Positions 38,485 through 49,962 are shown, numbered from the stretch's first letter. The stretch: DNA of 64,000 nucleotides from Lelliottia amnigena (GCA_900635465.1 LR134135.1:1984001-2048000), one strand, 5' to 3'. The notes: a model not told the origin generated them from the sequence alone. Numbers and translations: made by a program.

Positions 38485-41400
38485 ATGACAGAACAACAAA
38501 AAATCACCTTCCCGATGCTTATGCAACAGCTGGATACGCTGATGTTGCGCGATAAACAGCGCTTTGCGCGCCGCCTGCATGGGGTCAAGAAGGTTAAAAA
38601 TCCTGATGCACAACAGGCCATTTATCAGGAGATGGCGAAAGAGATTGAACAGGCGGCAGGGAAAGTCGTGCTGCGCGACGCGGCGCGTCCGGATATCACC
38701 TATCCGGAAAACTTGCCCGTCAGTCAGAAAAAACAGGAAATTCTCGAAGCCGTTCGCGACCACCAGGTGGTGATCGTGGCAGGGGAAACCGGTTCAGGTA
38801 AAACCACGCAGTTGCCGAAAATCTGCATGGAGTTAGGGCGCGGTGTGAAGGGCTTGATCGGCCACACCCAGCCGCGTCGTCTTGCCGCGCGTACGGTAGC
38901 GAATCGTATTGCCGAAGAGTTACAAACCGAGCCGGGCGGCTGCATCGGTTATAAAGTGCGTTTCAGCGATCATGTTAGCGATAACACCATGGTCAAGCTG
39001 ATGACCGACGGTATTCTGCTGGCCGAAATCCAGCAGGATCGCCTGCTGATGCAATACGACACGATAATCATTGATGAAGCCCACGAGCGCAGTCTGAACA
39101 TCGATTTTTACTGGGCTATTTGCGTGAACTGTTACCGCGCCGCCCGGATCTGAAAATTATCATCACGTCAGCGACAATCGATCCGCAACGCTTCTCGCGC
39201 CACTTCAATAACGCGCCGATTATCGAAGTTTCCGGCCGGACATATCCGGTTGAAGTGCGCTATCGCCCAATTGTTGAAGACGCAGACGACACCGAGCGCG
39301 ATCAGCTGCAGGCTATTTTCGATGCAGTTGATGAACTGGGGCGCGAAAGCCCGGGTGATATTCTCATTTTCATGAGCGGCGAGCGTGAAATTCGTGATAC
39401 CGCTGATGCGCTCAGCAAGCGCGAGCTGCGCCATACCGAGATTTTGCCTCTCTACGCGCGTCTGTCGAACAGCGAGCAAAACCGCGTGTTCCAGTCGCAT
39501 CCATGGTCGTCGTATTGTGCTCGCGACCAACGTGGCTGAAACCTCGCTAACCGTTCCCGGCATCAAGTATGTGATCGATCCGGGTACGGCGCGTATCAGT
39601 CGCTACAGCTATCGCACCAAAGTGCAGCGCCTGCCGATTGAGCCGGTGTCGCAAGCCTCGGCTAACCAGCGTAAAGGCCGCTGCGGACGTGTCTCCGAAG
39701 GTATCTGTATTCGGTTGTATTCCGAGGACGATTTCTTGTCGCGTCCAGAATTTACCGATCCGGAAATTCTGCGCACCAACCTGGCCTCCGTTATTTTGCA
39801 GATGACCGCGCTGGGGCTGGGGGATATCGCCGCGTTTCCGTTTGTTGAAGCGCCGGATAAACGCAATATTCAGGACGGCGTGCGTCTGCTGGAAGAGTTA
39901 GGCGCTATCACCACAGACGAACAGGCCACCGCTTACAAGCTGACCCCGCAGGGCCGTCAGTTAAGCCAGTTGCCGGTCGATCCGCGTCTGGCACGTATGG
40001 TGCTGGAGGCGCAAAAACACGGCTGCGTGCGCGAGGCGATGATTATCACCTCCGCGCTCTCTATTCAGGATCCGCGCGAGCGTCCGATGGATAAAAAGCA
40101 GGCTTCCGATGAGATGCACCGTCGTTTCCAGGACAAAGAGTCGGATTTCCTCGCGTTTGTGAATCTGTGGAATTATCTCGGCGAACAGCAAAAAGCGCTG
40201 ACGTCCAATGCGTTTCGTCGTCTGTGCCGGACCGAATATCTGAACTATCTGCGCGTGCGCGAGTGGCAGGATATCTATACCCAGCTGCGTCAGGTGGTCA
40301 AAGAGCTGGGGATCCCGGTCAACAGCGAACCGGCTGAATACCGTGAGATTCACGTCGCGTTGCTGACGGGGCTGTTGTCGCATATCGGTATGAAAGATGT
40401 CGATAAACAGGAGTTTACCGGCGCGCGCAATGCCCGTTTCGCGATCTTCCCCGGTTCCGGTTTATTCAAGAAACCGCCGAAATGGACCATCGTCGCGGAG
40501 CTGGTTGAAACCAGCCGCCTGTGGGGACGCATTGCCGCGCGGATCGATCCAGAATGGGTTGAACCGGTGGCACAGCATCTGCTGAAACGCTCATACAGTG
40601 AACCACACTGGGAGCGCGCACAGGGCGCGGTGATGGCGACCGAAAAGGTCACCGTTTACGGCCTGCCGGTCGTTGCTGCACGCAAGGTGAATTACAGCCA
40701 GATCGACCCGGCGCTGTCCCGTGAGCTGTTTATTCGCCACGCGCTGGTCGAAGGCGACTGGCAAACGCGTCACGCGTTTTTCCGCGAAAACCTGAAGCTG
40801 CGCGCCGAAGTCGAAGAGCTTGAGCACAAATCACGTCGCCGCGACATCCTGGTGGATGACGAAGCGTTATTCGAATTCTACGATCAGCGCATCAGCCATG
40901 ATGTGGTGTCGGGCCGTCACTTCGACAGCTGGTGGAAAAACGCCAGTAAAGAGACGCCTGATTTGCTCAACTTTGAAAAGAGCATGCTGATTAAAGAGGG
41001 GGCAGAGAATGTCAGTAAACTTGACTATCCGAACTTCTGGCATCAGGGCAATCTCAAGCTGCGGCTGACCTATCAGTTTGAGCCCGGTGCGGATGCCGAT
41101 GGCGTCACGGTCCATATTCCGCTGCCGCTGCTCAATCAGGTTGAAGAGAGTGGGTTCGAGTGGCAAATTCCTGGCCTGCGTCGTGAGCTGGTGATTGCGC
41201 TAATCAAATCCCTGCCTAAACCGGTGCGCCGCAATTTTGTTCCCGCGCCGAACTACGCCGAGGCGTTTTTAGGCCGCGTCACGCCGCTGGAAATGCCGCT
41301 GCTGGATGCGCTTGAGCGCGAGTTACGCCGTATGACGGGGGTGACGATTGACCGCGAATCCTGGCACTGGGATCAGGTACCCGACCATCTGAAAATTACC

Positions 41401-42387
41401 TTCCGGGTGGTGGATGACAAAAACAAAAAACTGAACGAAGGCCGTTCGCTGACCGAACTGAAAGATGCCCTGAAAGGCAAAGTGCAGGAGACGCTCTCTG
41501 CGGTGGCGGACGACGGTATCGAACAGAGTGGGCTGCATATCTGGAGCTTTGGCAATCTGCCGGATCATTACGAGCAAAAACGCGGCAACTATAAAGTGAA
41601 GGCGTGGCCTGCGCTGGTGGATGAACGCGACAGCGTGGCGATCAAGCTGTTTGATAATCCGCTGGAACAGCAGCAGGCGATGTGGCGCGGTCTACGCCGT
41701 TTACTGCTGTTGAATATTCCCTCGCCGATCAAATATTTGCATGAGAAACTGCCGAACAAGGCCAAGCTCGGGCTGTACTTTAACCCTTACGGCAAAGTGT
41801 TGGATCTGATTGACGACTGCATCTCCTGCGGCGTGGATAAGCTGATCGACGAGGCGGGCGGTCCGGTCTGGACGGAAGAGGGCTTTGCGACGCTGCACGA
41901 AAAAGTGCGTGCGGAGCTGAATGATACCGTAGTGACCATTGCGAAACAGGTCGAGCAGATCCTGACGGCGGTATTTAATATCAACAAACGTCTGAAAGGG
42001 CGCGTCGATATGACCATGGCGCTGGGGTTATCGGATGTTAAAGCGCAGATGAGCGGCCTGGTGTATCGCGGCTTTGTGACCGGCAACGGCTTCAAACGCC
42101 TTGGCGATACGCTGCGTTATCTGAACGCGATTGAAAAACGCCTTGAGAAGCTGGCCGTTGATCCGCATCGCGATCGCGTACAAATGCTGAAAGTCGAAAG
42201 CGTGCAGCAGGCGTGGCAGCAATGGTTTAATAAGCTGCCGCCCGGACGTCGCGACGATGAAGACGTGCAGGAGATCCGCTGGATGATCGAAGAGCTGCGC
42301 GTCAGCCTCTTTGCGCAACAGCTTGGTACGCCGTATCCGATATCCGACAAACGTATTTTGCAGGCAATGGATCAGATTACGGCGTAG
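38485..42387 (+). pseudogene. hrpA: HrpA, DEAH-box RNA helicase, frame broken by two single-base indels
   Basis: HrpA rescues stalled colliding ribosomes in E. coli. The helicase motifs [13 protein letters not shown] and [11 protein letters not shown] lie in the first segment. The frame is then lost at TCGATTTTTACTGG (about 39101-39112), where one base is missing, and continues as [14 protein letters not shown] second shift at about 39500 (CATCCATGG, one base too many) leads into GRRIVLATNVAETSLT and the rest. Correcting both gives exactly 1300 residues, the E. coli length. The rest of the gene is flawless over almost 1000 codons, so sequencing error is the probable cause. Confidence 0.93.
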
Positions 42388-42390
42388 TTT

Positions 42391-42475
42391 GCAGGCCGGG
42401 TTAGGTATCGCCGCCACCCGGCGGGTCGTAAGACGTATGTGATTAACGCCCGGTGGCGCAATGCTTACCGGGCGA
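42391..42475. repeat. REP/BIME pair between hrpA and the efflux operon
   Basis: Two inverted REP units: GCCGGGT...ACCCGGC (42395-42422) and GCCCGGTGGCGCAATGCTTACCGGGC in part (42448-42473, classic Y-type core). They lie between convergent genes, the usual BIME position. Confidence 0.85.
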
Positions 42476-42485
42476 CAAACACGGT

Positions 42486-43145
42486 TCAGCTATTCACCAT
42501 TGCTAGGGTAAATCCATCCCAACCCTTTATCCCCACGGTTTGCAGCGCGGTGGCCGTGAGGCGAGGGTTTTCCCCGATCATATCGATAAAACGCCGTACG
42601 CCCTGTACGCGCTCGTCATCGCTTTGCTCATTGATCACCTCACCGTCACGCACCACGTTATCCCCGATGATCACGGTGCCAGGGCGGGAGTAGCGTAGCG
42701 CCCACTCCAGATAGCCCGGATTATTGGGCTTATCGGCATCGATGAAGATCAGGTCAAAAGGGGGGATGTCGCCGAAGCCTTTCAGCGATTGCAATCCTGG
42801 CCCCTCGATAAGCTCAATCTGCGCCTGCAATCCGGCAAGGCGGATATTCTGCCTGGCGGTTTTTGCATGAACAGGGTCGGCCTCAAGGGTGATAATTTTG
42901 CCGCCAGGCTGTAACGCGCGCGCCATCCAGATTGTACTGTAAGCACCCAGAGTGCCGATCTCCAGGATGCGCTTTGCATGCGTCATCTGGACGAATAAAG
43001 CCAGCAATTGCCCCTGATTTGCCGCGACGTCATGCTCCGGCAGCCCGGCTCGTTTGTTATTTTCCAGAACGCTTTGCAGCACGGTATCCTGGGGAATAAG
43101 AGAAGAAATCATATAGTTATCTACTGCAGACCACGTTTGTTGCAT
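42486..43145 (-). CDS. SAM-dependent O-methyltransferase (caffeoyl-CoA/catechol type, family 3)
   Basis: The 219-residue protein is a cation-dependent class I methyltransferase: QGQLLALFVQMTHAKRI, SAM motif LEIGTLGAYSTIWMA, the metal-binding pair in DLIFIDADKPNNPGYLEWAL, then VIIGDNVVRDG. The family methylates vicinal hydroxyls of catechols and flavonoids. It starts 11 bases after the outer-membrane channel gene of a tripartite pump, so it is the last gene of that operon. A detoxification step coupled to export is plausible but not shown. Confidence 0.88.
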   Translation of the reverse strand: MQQTWSAVDNYMISSLIPQDTVLQSVLENNKRAGLPEHDVAANQGQLLALFVQMTHAKRILEIGTLGAYSTIWMARALQPGGKIITLEADPVHAKTARQNIRLAGLQAQIELIEGPGLQSLKGFGDIPPFDLIFIDADKPNNPGYLEWALRYSRPGTVIIGDNVVRDGEVINEQSDDERVQGVRRFIDMIGENPRLTATALQTVGIKGWDGFTLAMVNS

Positions 43146-43156
43146 AGACTGACCCC

Positions 43157-44539
43157 TTAGTTTTTCTCAGACCACCCCCCTCCCAGCGCCTTATACAAAT
43201 CAATCTGCGCCAGCAGCAGGTTATTTTTCACCTGTACGACATTCGTTTGCACCGAGAACAGCGTGCGCTGGGCGTCCAGCACGTCCAGATAGGAGGAGTA
43301 GCCGTTGCGATAACGGTTTTGCGCGATGCGCAGCGTCTCCTGGGCCACATCCTGCTGCGCCATTAACTCCGTCAACTGCTCCTGATTGCGCGTGATAGCA
43401 TCCAGGCTGTCGTTCACTTCCCGGAACGCATTGCGCACGGTTTTTTCATAGCTGTAGAGCGCCTGATTGCGCTGCGACTGCGAAATATCCACCTGTGCAT
43501 TCAGGGCCTGTCGGTTGAGCAGCGGCGCAAGAATACTTCCGCCAACACTCCAGAGCTGCAGCGGATTATCCAGCAGGCCGGACAGCGTACGATCCTGTAT
43601 CGATCCGCTCGCCGTCAGATTGATTGACGGCAACAGGCTGGCACGAGAGGCGGCAAGCGTGGCATCCGTCGCGATAAGCTGGCGTTCGGCTTGCACGATG
43701 TCCGGACGGCGATTCAGTAGCGAAGAGGGCAGTTGCGACGGAATCTGCAGCGGCGTGAGCGTCTCAAAGCTATCGCTGCGAACGACGGTGCCGGGGTTGT
43801 TTCCTGACAGGATGCTGAGCGCATTTTCCTGCTGCGCGATCTGATGCTGCACCTGCGGGATCTGCGCGCGCGTGGCGCGCAGTTCGGAGTCTGACTGCAT
43901 CAGCTCCAGGCGCGAGCTGTAGCCCGTGTCGAACTGACGTTTTGCCAGTTTCCAGGCTTCTTCGCGGGATTTAAGCGTCGATTGTGTGACCCGCAGCTGT
44001 TCATCCAGGGATAACAACGTGATGTAACCGGACGCCACCGACGCGGCGACGGTTAAATCGGCGGCCGCGGCGGCCGCTTTCTGCGCCTCAAGCGACGCAA
44101 GTGCTGCCTGCGAGGTGCTGCGATTGACGCCCCAGATATCCACGTCATAGCTGGCGGTCAGACTGCCTTTATACAGCGAGCCGTAAACCGGTAATCCGCT
44201 GGCGGCCGACTGTGAACGCGCCCGCGTCCCGCTGATACCCGCGTCTAGCGTCGGGAAAAGGCTCCCGTCAGCGGCATAAACCCGCGCCTGGTATTCGTTC
44301 ACGCGCTCGCGGGCGATCAGCACATCGCTGTTATTTTGCAACGCCTGGCTGACGTAGCGATTCAGATGATTATCGTGAAAATTACGCCACCAGACTTGTT
44401 CCGCCGGGCTGGCAGGGCCGCTGGTTTCGCGCCACTGCGCCGGGATCTGCAATGTCGGTTTCGCCGGGGCGATGTCTGCGGACTGACACCCAGCCAGCAG
44501 CGCCGCGACGATCAAACCAGCAACGGGGCGAAAAGTCAT
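43157..44539 (-). CDS. Outer-membrane efflux lipoprotein, NodT/TolC family
   Basis: The 460-residue protein has a lipobox (LIVAALLAGCQSAD) and two OEP domains rich in long helices, with the RND/NodT signatures LNRRPDIVQAERQL and YRNGYSSYLDVLDAQRTLFS. It forms the outer-membrane channel of the pump. Its start overlaps the stop of the membrane-fusion gene (TAATG), so translation is coupled. Confidence 0.92.
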   Translation of the reverse strand: MTFRPVAGLIVAALLAGCQSADIAPAKPTLQIPAQWRETSGPASPAEQVWWRNFHDNHLNRYVSQALQNNSDVLIARERVNEYQARVYAADGSLFPTLDAGISGTRARSQSAASGLPVYGSLYKGSLTASYDVDIWGVNRSTSQAALASLEAQKAAAAAADLTVAASVASGYITLLSLDEQLRVTQSTLKSREEAWKLAKRQFDTGYSSRLELMQSDSELRATRAQIPQVQHQIAQQENALSILSGNNPGTVVRSDSFETLTPLQIPSQLPSSLLNRRPDIVQAERQLIATDATLAASRASLLPSINLTASGSIQDRTLSGLLDNPLQLWSVGGSILAPLLNRQALNAQVDISQSQRNQALYSYEKTVRNAFREVNDSLDAITRNQEQLTELMAQQDVAQETLRIAQNRYRNGYSSYLDVLDAQRTLFSVQTNVVQVKNNLLLAQIDLYKALGGGWSEKN

Positions 44540-45618
44540 TACTTCTCCTCCCGCGTATCGATACTGACCTGCACCGACATACCCGGGCGCAACAGCGCAG
44601 ACGCCTCGGGTTTGCCGAGCACTTCAATGCGCACCGGAATGCGCTGAGCGATTTTGACAAAATTCCCCGTGGCGTTGTCTGGCGTAATGGCGCTGAACTC
44701 CACGCCGGTAGCAGGGGAAATACTCTCAACACGGCCTTGATAGGCTTTGCCGTTTAACGCGTCGACGGTGAATTTCACAGGCTGTCCCACCCGCAGATCG
44801 GCAAGCTGTGTCTCTTTGATATTGGCGATCACCCAGTGCTGCGGCGGCACCAGCGTGGTGAGATGCGTTCCTGCGGTGACATAGGCGCCCAGACGCACGG
44901 CAATTTGCCCAAGCTGGCCGTCGCGCGGGGCGATGATGCGGGTGTTCTGCAAATCGATTTGCGCCAGTTCAAGCGCAGCTTTGGCGCTTTCGACATCGGC
45001 CTCCAGCGCGCCGCGATTCACAATCACGGTTTGCAAATCCTGACGGGACATCTCGAGCGTGGCTTTTGCCTGATCGATATCCGCACTGCCTTGCGCGGCA
45101 CTTGCAAGGGCGGCATCACGTTCACGAATGGACAGCGATCCATCCGCCGTCAGATCGTTCACCCGCCTGAGATCGGCCTGAGTTTTCAGGCTTTGTGCGC
45201 GGGCATTTTTCAACGCCGCATCGTTGCGGGCAATCACCGCTTCGGCGCTTTTACGCTGCTGGAGGTTATTGTTGAGCGCGGCAATTTTCATCGCTAACTG
45301 CGCCTCGGCCTGATGCACGCGCTGGCGATAGATCCTGTCGTCGATTTGTAGCAGCAGATCGCCTTTCTTGACCTGCACAAAGTCCTGCACGTTGACGTCC
45401 GTGATATAGCCGTTGACCTGCGGACTAATAAATGTGGTCTGGCCACGCACGTAGGCGTTATCGGTAAATTGCGTATGGCGGGTGAACGGCGGCAGTTGCC
45501 AGGCATACAGAATCACCAGTACACCGACAATGCCAATCGCCGCAGCGGTAAAAATAGACACCACACGCAAATTATTGCGGGTATTGGCCTGTACGTTAGC
45601 GGCATCCTGCTGACTCAT
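44539..45618 (-). CDS. HlyD/EmrA-type membrane-fusion protein
   Basis: The 359-residue periplasmic adaptor has one N-terminal membrane helix (residues about 20-42, VVSIFTAAAIGIVGVLVILYA), a biotinyl-lipoyl half near GYITDVNVQDFVQVKKGDLL, a long alpha-helical hairpin (residues about 95-200) and C-terminal beta domains (IIAPRDGQLGQIAVRLGAYV). It links the MFS pump to the outer-membrane channel. Spacing is 46 bases from the MFS gene and it overlaps the channel gene. Confidence 0.92.
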   Translation of the reverse strand: MSQQDAANVQANTRNNLRVVSIFTAAAIGIVGVLVILYAWQLPPFTRHTQFTDNAYVRGQTTFISPQVNGYITDVNVQDFVQVKKGDLLLQIDDRIYRQRVHQAEAQLAMKIAALNNNLQQRKSAEAVIARNDAALKNARAQSLKTQADLRRVNDLTADGSLSIRERDAALASAAQGSADIDQAKATLEMSRQDLQTVIVNRGALEADVESAKAALELAQIDLQNTRIIAPRDGQLGQIAVRLGAYVTAGTHLTTLVPPQHWVIANIKETQLADLRVGQPVKFTVDALNGKAYQGRVESISPATGVEFSAITPDNATGNFVKIAQRIPVRIEVLGKPEASALLRPGMSVQVSIDTREEK

Positions 45619-45664
45619 AACGTCTCCTGTGGTAACGCGATAAACATGGTAATGGTTCTTTCCT

Positions 45665-47319
45665 TTATTGGGTGCCGGTCGATTTTTTTAGCGCCAACCG
45701 CGCAGTGAGTCGCAGGCGCAGCAAACGCCACAAAATCCACAACAGCGTGGCGGTGGCGATACCCGCCGTCAGCAGATATGTATCATTGTAAGCGAGAATG
45801 TTGGCCTCAAGCGTGGTGACGGTTTGCAGCTGCGTCACGGCCTGCGTGTTGAGCAGCGCGCTGTCACCAATCAGGCTTTTGTACAGTTGGGTGTAAATTT
45901 GCAGACGCTCATTCACCAGCGGATTCAGCGTAGAGAGCTGATCGGCCAGCATGCTGGAATGGTATTTTTCGCGCCAGGTTTGAAAGGTGCCGAGAATAGC
46001 GGAACCCAACAGTCCGCCAATGTTCTGGCTCATACCAAAAAGCACCGAAAAACTGACCAGATTGCGTGGATCGGCAATCACGCCACCGATGCCTGCCAGC
46101 ATCGCGGGCGCGAGGAAAAACGCGCTACCAAAGCCGGAGTAAAAACTGGCTCAGCATCAGCTGATCCGGACGGGTAAGGTTATTGGACTGGCTATCGAGC
46201 AGCGAGGCGACAATCATCAGCACCAACGACGTGACAATCGGCCAGGCGAGTTTTGTCGGCTTGATGGTCAGGCAACTGGCGACTATTCCGCAGGCAATGC
46301 CGGCAAAGATTGACCACGCCAGATAGGTCATCTGTTCGTTCTGCAAACCGACATATTGCAGCCAGCCGATGACGCCAGTGTTTTGCTCCGCCAGCACGAT
46401 GCGGATCAGCAGCATGATCAGTCCCAGACGCAAAAATACTGCCGCTGGAGAGCCAGCGAGTATTGAGCAGCGGGTTGCTGCGGTTATGCTCAAAGACGAT
46501 GGCTGACACAATCAGCACCAGTGAAAGCGCCAGTGACCAGCCGATCCACGGCGCTTCAAACCACCAGTCCAGCCGCCCGAGCGACAGCACGGCGCACAGC
46601 AGTGCCATGCCCGGGGCCAGTAAAAAGAAGGTGATGAAATCCTTTTTCTCAAAGACTTTACGCCGATCGCCAGGCGGCAGTTTTAGCGCGATCACGCAGG
46701 CAAGCGACACCAGCGCCAGACCCAGTTCAAAGAAGTACAGCCCGCGCCATTCGTCGAGCTGCAACAGTTCAGTCGAAAACAGGCGCGCAATCGGGATCGC
46801 CAGTGACGAACCGGTGATCCCAATGGTTAATGCTTTCAGGCGATGCTTCGCCGGCCACGCCTGAATCTGATAGTAAATGCCGAGCGAGCTCAGCGCGGCC
46901 GCCACCATGCCGTGCGCGGCGCGGACCATCAGGGCTGAACTGAGATCGTTGACGAACAGGTGGAAAAACGTCACCAGCACATACAGCACCAGAAAGCCTT
47001 CGGTAAACGCCCGCAGCCCATACTGCTGGCGGAATTTGACCAGCAGCAGGTTGATCGACACGTTGGTCATGACGTAGACGGCAGGGAGCCACGCGATTTC
47101 CGTCGACCAGACGGCAAACGTGCCCTGCAAATTTTGCAGATTGGCGGCCACCATGGCGTTACCCAGCGCGCCCGTCAGGCAGACCAGCAAACCCACGATC
47201 CCGTAGGCGAAACGTTTAGGTGTACTATGTAGCGGCGTTGAAGGCGAACCCAGCAGGGCGGGTTTTTCGTGAGGCTGCCACTCGCGAGGAGCATAAGGAT
47301 CGCGTTGGGGCAGGCGCAT
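45665..47319 (-). pseudogene. EmrB-type (DHA2) MFS drug exporter, frame broken by two extra bases
   Basis: This is the 14-helix pump of the tripartite system. The N-terminal part (MRLPQRDPYAPREW to NPLLNTRWLSSGSI) is followed by a shift at the A5 run 46432-46436, then LRLGLIMLLIRIVLAEQNTG to MLSQF, then a second shift at the A5 run 46141-46145, then YSGFGSAFFLAPAMLAGIGG to the end. Removing one A from each run gives 550 residues without further defects. Both shifts are 5-versus-4 homopolymers, typical of read errors. First gene of the four-gene efflux operon; substrates unknown. Confidence 0.87.
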
Positions 47320-47342
47320 AACCGGATTACCTTTGCAAAGTT

Positions 47343-47367
47343 CTAATAATTAGTGGGCTAATGATTC
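47343..47367. promoter_or_regulatory. CTAAT palindromes upstream of the efflux operon
   Basis: CTAATAATTAG (47343-47353) is a perfect palindrome, and CTAATGATT follows at 47358-47366. They lie 24 bases before the MFS start, a position that suits a MarR- or LysR-type operator. No regulator gene is adjacent. Confidence 0.4.
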
Positions 47368-47530
47368 TACGTCTGACGCAAATCATAATTCAAGTGAATA
47401 TGAATAATGTCTTTAAATCAAATATGTTTACAGCGTTATGGCGCTATGAGGCAGGCGGCTTTCGGAGAGATCCCCTGTTTTGACATCATGCAGGCGTTAC
47501 CCTTAGGGAAAGTAATGCAAGGAGGTAGAG

Positions 47531-48325
47531 ATGACGATGACACTTTTTCCGTGCTTACCCGAGCCGACGCTGGCGGCGATTAATACGGTTGGTGAATGGC
47601 TCGCGCAGGATGATTATCAGCCGGGAGAACCCGTCGAGGGAGTCATTCTGGCGGGGAATGCGGTGATTCCGACGATTGATGCCGCCTGCCGGGTGGCTTC
47701 AGAGCAGGGCATTCCGCTGTTGATCAGCGGGGGCATTGGCCACTCGACAACCTTTCTCTATGCCGCAACGGCACGTCACCCGCGCTACAACACCGTGCCG
47801 ACGACCGGACGCGCAGAAGCCGCGATTCTGGCGGATATCGCGCGTCAGTTCTGGAACATTCCGGATGAGCGTTTGCAGGTCGAGGATCAGTCAACCAACT
47901 GCGGTGAAAACGCCCGCTTTAGCCGGGACATTTTACACCAGCATCAACCCCTGCCTGAGCGGGTGCTGGTAGTGCAAGATCCCACGATGCAGCGGCGCAC
48001 CATGGCGACGTTTGCCCGGGTTTCTCGCGACGACGCTGTTGTCCCACAGTGGATAAGCCATCCGGGGGTTATCCCGCGTCTGCAAAATAGTGAAAACGGC
48101 CTGGTATTTTGCGAGGGAGGTGACGGACTGTGGCCGATTGAGCGCTATTTATCGCTGGTGCTCGGTGAGTTGCCGCGCCTGCGCGATGACGTTGACGGTT
48201 ACGGACCGACGGGCCGCGATTTTATCGCTCATGTGGATATTCCTGTCGAGGTGGAGTCCGCATGGCAGATTCTACGCCACGATATGACGCTGACCGATGC
48301 GCTGATCAGCCGCTCGCTGCTGTGA
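47531..48325 (+). CDS. ydcF: YdcF, DUF218-family protein
   Basis: The 264-residue cytoplasmic protein has the DUF218 core [48 protein letters not shown] and [12 protein letters not shown]. coli YdcF has a Rossmann-like fold reported to bind SAM; its function is unknown. Ribosome site AAGGAGGTAGAG. It lies upstream of aldA, as in E. coli, but the strong stem after it suggests separate transcription. Confidence 0.92.
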   Translation: MTMTLFPCLPEPTLAAINTVGEWLAQDDYQPGEPVEGVILAGNAVIPTIDAACRVASEQGIPLLISGGIGHSTTFLYAATARHPRYNTVPTTGRAEAAILADIARQFWNIPDERLQVEDQSTNCGENARFSRDILHQHQPLPERVLVVQDPTMQRRTMATFARVSRDDAVVPQWISHPGVIPRLQNSENGLVFCEGGDGLWPIERYLSLVLGELPRLRDDVDGYGPTGRDFIAHVDIPVEVESAWQILRHDMTLTDALISRSLL

Positions 48326-48328
48326 CAT

Positions 48329-48368
48329 GTGCCCGTTTGCGTACCCTTTCACGCAAACGGGCACTTTA
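48329..48368 (+). terminator. Terminator of ydcF
   Basis: Perfect 14-bp stem GTGCCCGTTTGCGT (48329-48342) / ACGCAAACGGGCAC (48351-48364) followed by a short TTTA. Confidence 0.8.
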
Positions 48369-48522
48369 TGTTGCCTGGTTGTAACTTAATTATTCTGCTG
48401 ACCCGTTTCTTTTATGAGATATCTCACAAAAACAGCGCGATAGAGTAGGAATATCGCTTCTTGCTTGTAGTTTTTAACAATAAGTTTACTTGTTAAAAAC
48501 AGTACAATTACAGGAGCAGGTC

Positions 48523-49962
48523 ATGACGGTACCCGTACAACATCCTATGTATATCGATGGACAGTTTGTTGCCTGGCAAGGTGAAGCCTGGATTGATGTG
48601 ATCAATCCGGCCACCGAAGAGGTCATTTCCCGAATTCCCGATGGTCACGCCGACGACGCCCGCAAAGCGATCGACGCGGCCGATCGTGCCCAACCTGCCT
48701 GGGAAGCGCTCCCGGCCATTGAACGCGCAAACTGGTTACGCAAAATCTCAGCGGGGATCCGCGAGCGGGCCAGCGAAATCAGCGCGCTGATCGTCGCCGA
48801 GGGCGGCAAAATTCAGCAACTGGCCGACGTGGAAGTGAATTTCACTGCGGACTACATCGATTATATGGCGGAATGGGCGCGTCGTTATGAGGGCGAAATC
48901 CTGCAAAGCGATCGCCCTGGCGAAAATATTCTGGTGTTTAAACGCGCGCTGGGCGTGACGACCGGCATTCTGCCGTGGAACTTCCCGTTCTTCCTGATTG
49001 CCCGTAAGCTCGCACCCGCGCTGCTGACCGGCAATACCATCGTTATCAAACCGAGCGAATTCACGCCCAATAACGCCATCGCCTTTGCCAAAATTGTGGA
49101 TGACATTGGCCTGCCAAAAGGCGTGTTTAACCTGGTGCTGGGGCGGGGTGAAACTGTCGGCCAGGCGCTGGCGGGCAACCCGAAAGTCGCCATGGTCAGC
49201 ATGACCGGCAGCGTGACGGCGGGTGAAAAAATCATGGCCGCCGCGTCGAAAAATATCACCAAAGTGTGTCTTGAGCTGGGGGGCAAAGCACCGGCTATCG
49301 TGATGGACGATGCCGATCTGGATTTGGCGGTCAAAGCGATTGTTGATTCTCGCGTCATCAATACCGGACAGGTGTGTAACTGCGCGGAACGCGTGTATGT
49401 GCAAAAAGGCATTTACGACCAGTTTGTAAATCGTTTGGGTGAGGCGATGAAAGCGGTGCAGTTTGGCAATCCGGCGGAACGCAATGATATCGCGATGGGG
49501 CCGCTGATCAACGCTGCTGCGCTTGAACGTGTCGAACAGAAAGTGGCGCGCGCGGTGCAGGAAGGGGCAAAAGTGGTCCTAGGGGGTCAGGCTGTTGAAG
49601 GCAAAGGCTATTACTATCCGCCAACGCTGCTGCTGGATGTACGTCAGGAGATGACCATTATGCACGAAGAAACCTTCGGTCCGGTGCTACCTGTGGTGGC
49701 ATTTGATACGCTTGACGACGCGCTGACCATGGCTAACGACAGCGAATATGGTCTGACATCATCGATTTATACCCAGAATTTGAACGTGGCGATGAAAGCG
49801 ATCAAAGGACTGAAATTCGGTGAGACGTACATCAACCGTGAGAACTTCGAAGCGATGCAGGGATTCCATGCGGGCTGGCGGAAATCAGGGATCGGTGGTG
49901 CGGACGGTAAACACGGTTTGAATGAGTATTTGCAGACGCAGGTGGTCTATTTGCAGTCGTGA
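48523..49962 (+). CDS. aldA: Lactaldehyde/glycolaldehyde dehydrogenase AldA
   Basis: The 479-residue NAD-dependent aldehyde dehydrogenase oxidises L-lactaldehyde (fucose and rhamnose catabolism) and glycolaldehyde. Catalytic Glu is in CLELGGKAP and Cys in NTGQVCNCAERV; the cofactor pocket is at MTGSVTAGEKIM. The start at 48523 has AGGAGCAGGTC upstream and gives the E. coli length; an in-frame ATG 33 bases earlier is unsupported. The upstream leader (48369-48522) contains the aldA promoter region. Confidence 0.96.
   Translation: MTVPVQHPMYIDGQFVAWQGEAWIDVINPATEEVISRIPDGHADDARKAIDAADRAQPAWEALPAIERANWLRKISAGIRERASEISALIVAEGGKIQQLADVEVNFTADYIDYMAEWARRYEGEILQSDRPGENILVFKRALGVTTGILPWNFPFFLIARKLAPALLTGNTIVIKPSEFTPNNAIAFAKIVDDIGLPKGVFNLVLGRGETVGQALAGNPKVAMVSMTGSVTAGEKIMAAASKNITKVCLELGGKAPAIVMDDADLDLAVKAIVDSRVINTGQVCNCAERVYVQKGIYDQFVNRLGEAMKAVQFGNPAERNDIAMGPLINAAALERVEQKVARAVQEGAKVVLGGQAVEGKGYYYPPTLLLDVRQEMTIMHEETFGPVLPVVAFDTLDDALTMANDSEYGLTSSIYTQNLNVAMKAIKGLKFGETYINRENFEAMQGFHAGWRKSGIGGADGKHGLNEYLQTQVVYLQS

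Noticed and set aside
39100-39510. Programmed ribosomal frameshifting in hrpA
   Set aside because: The two shifts go in opposite directions, lack slippery heptamers with a following pseudoknot, and HrpA is read in one frame in all relatives I know.
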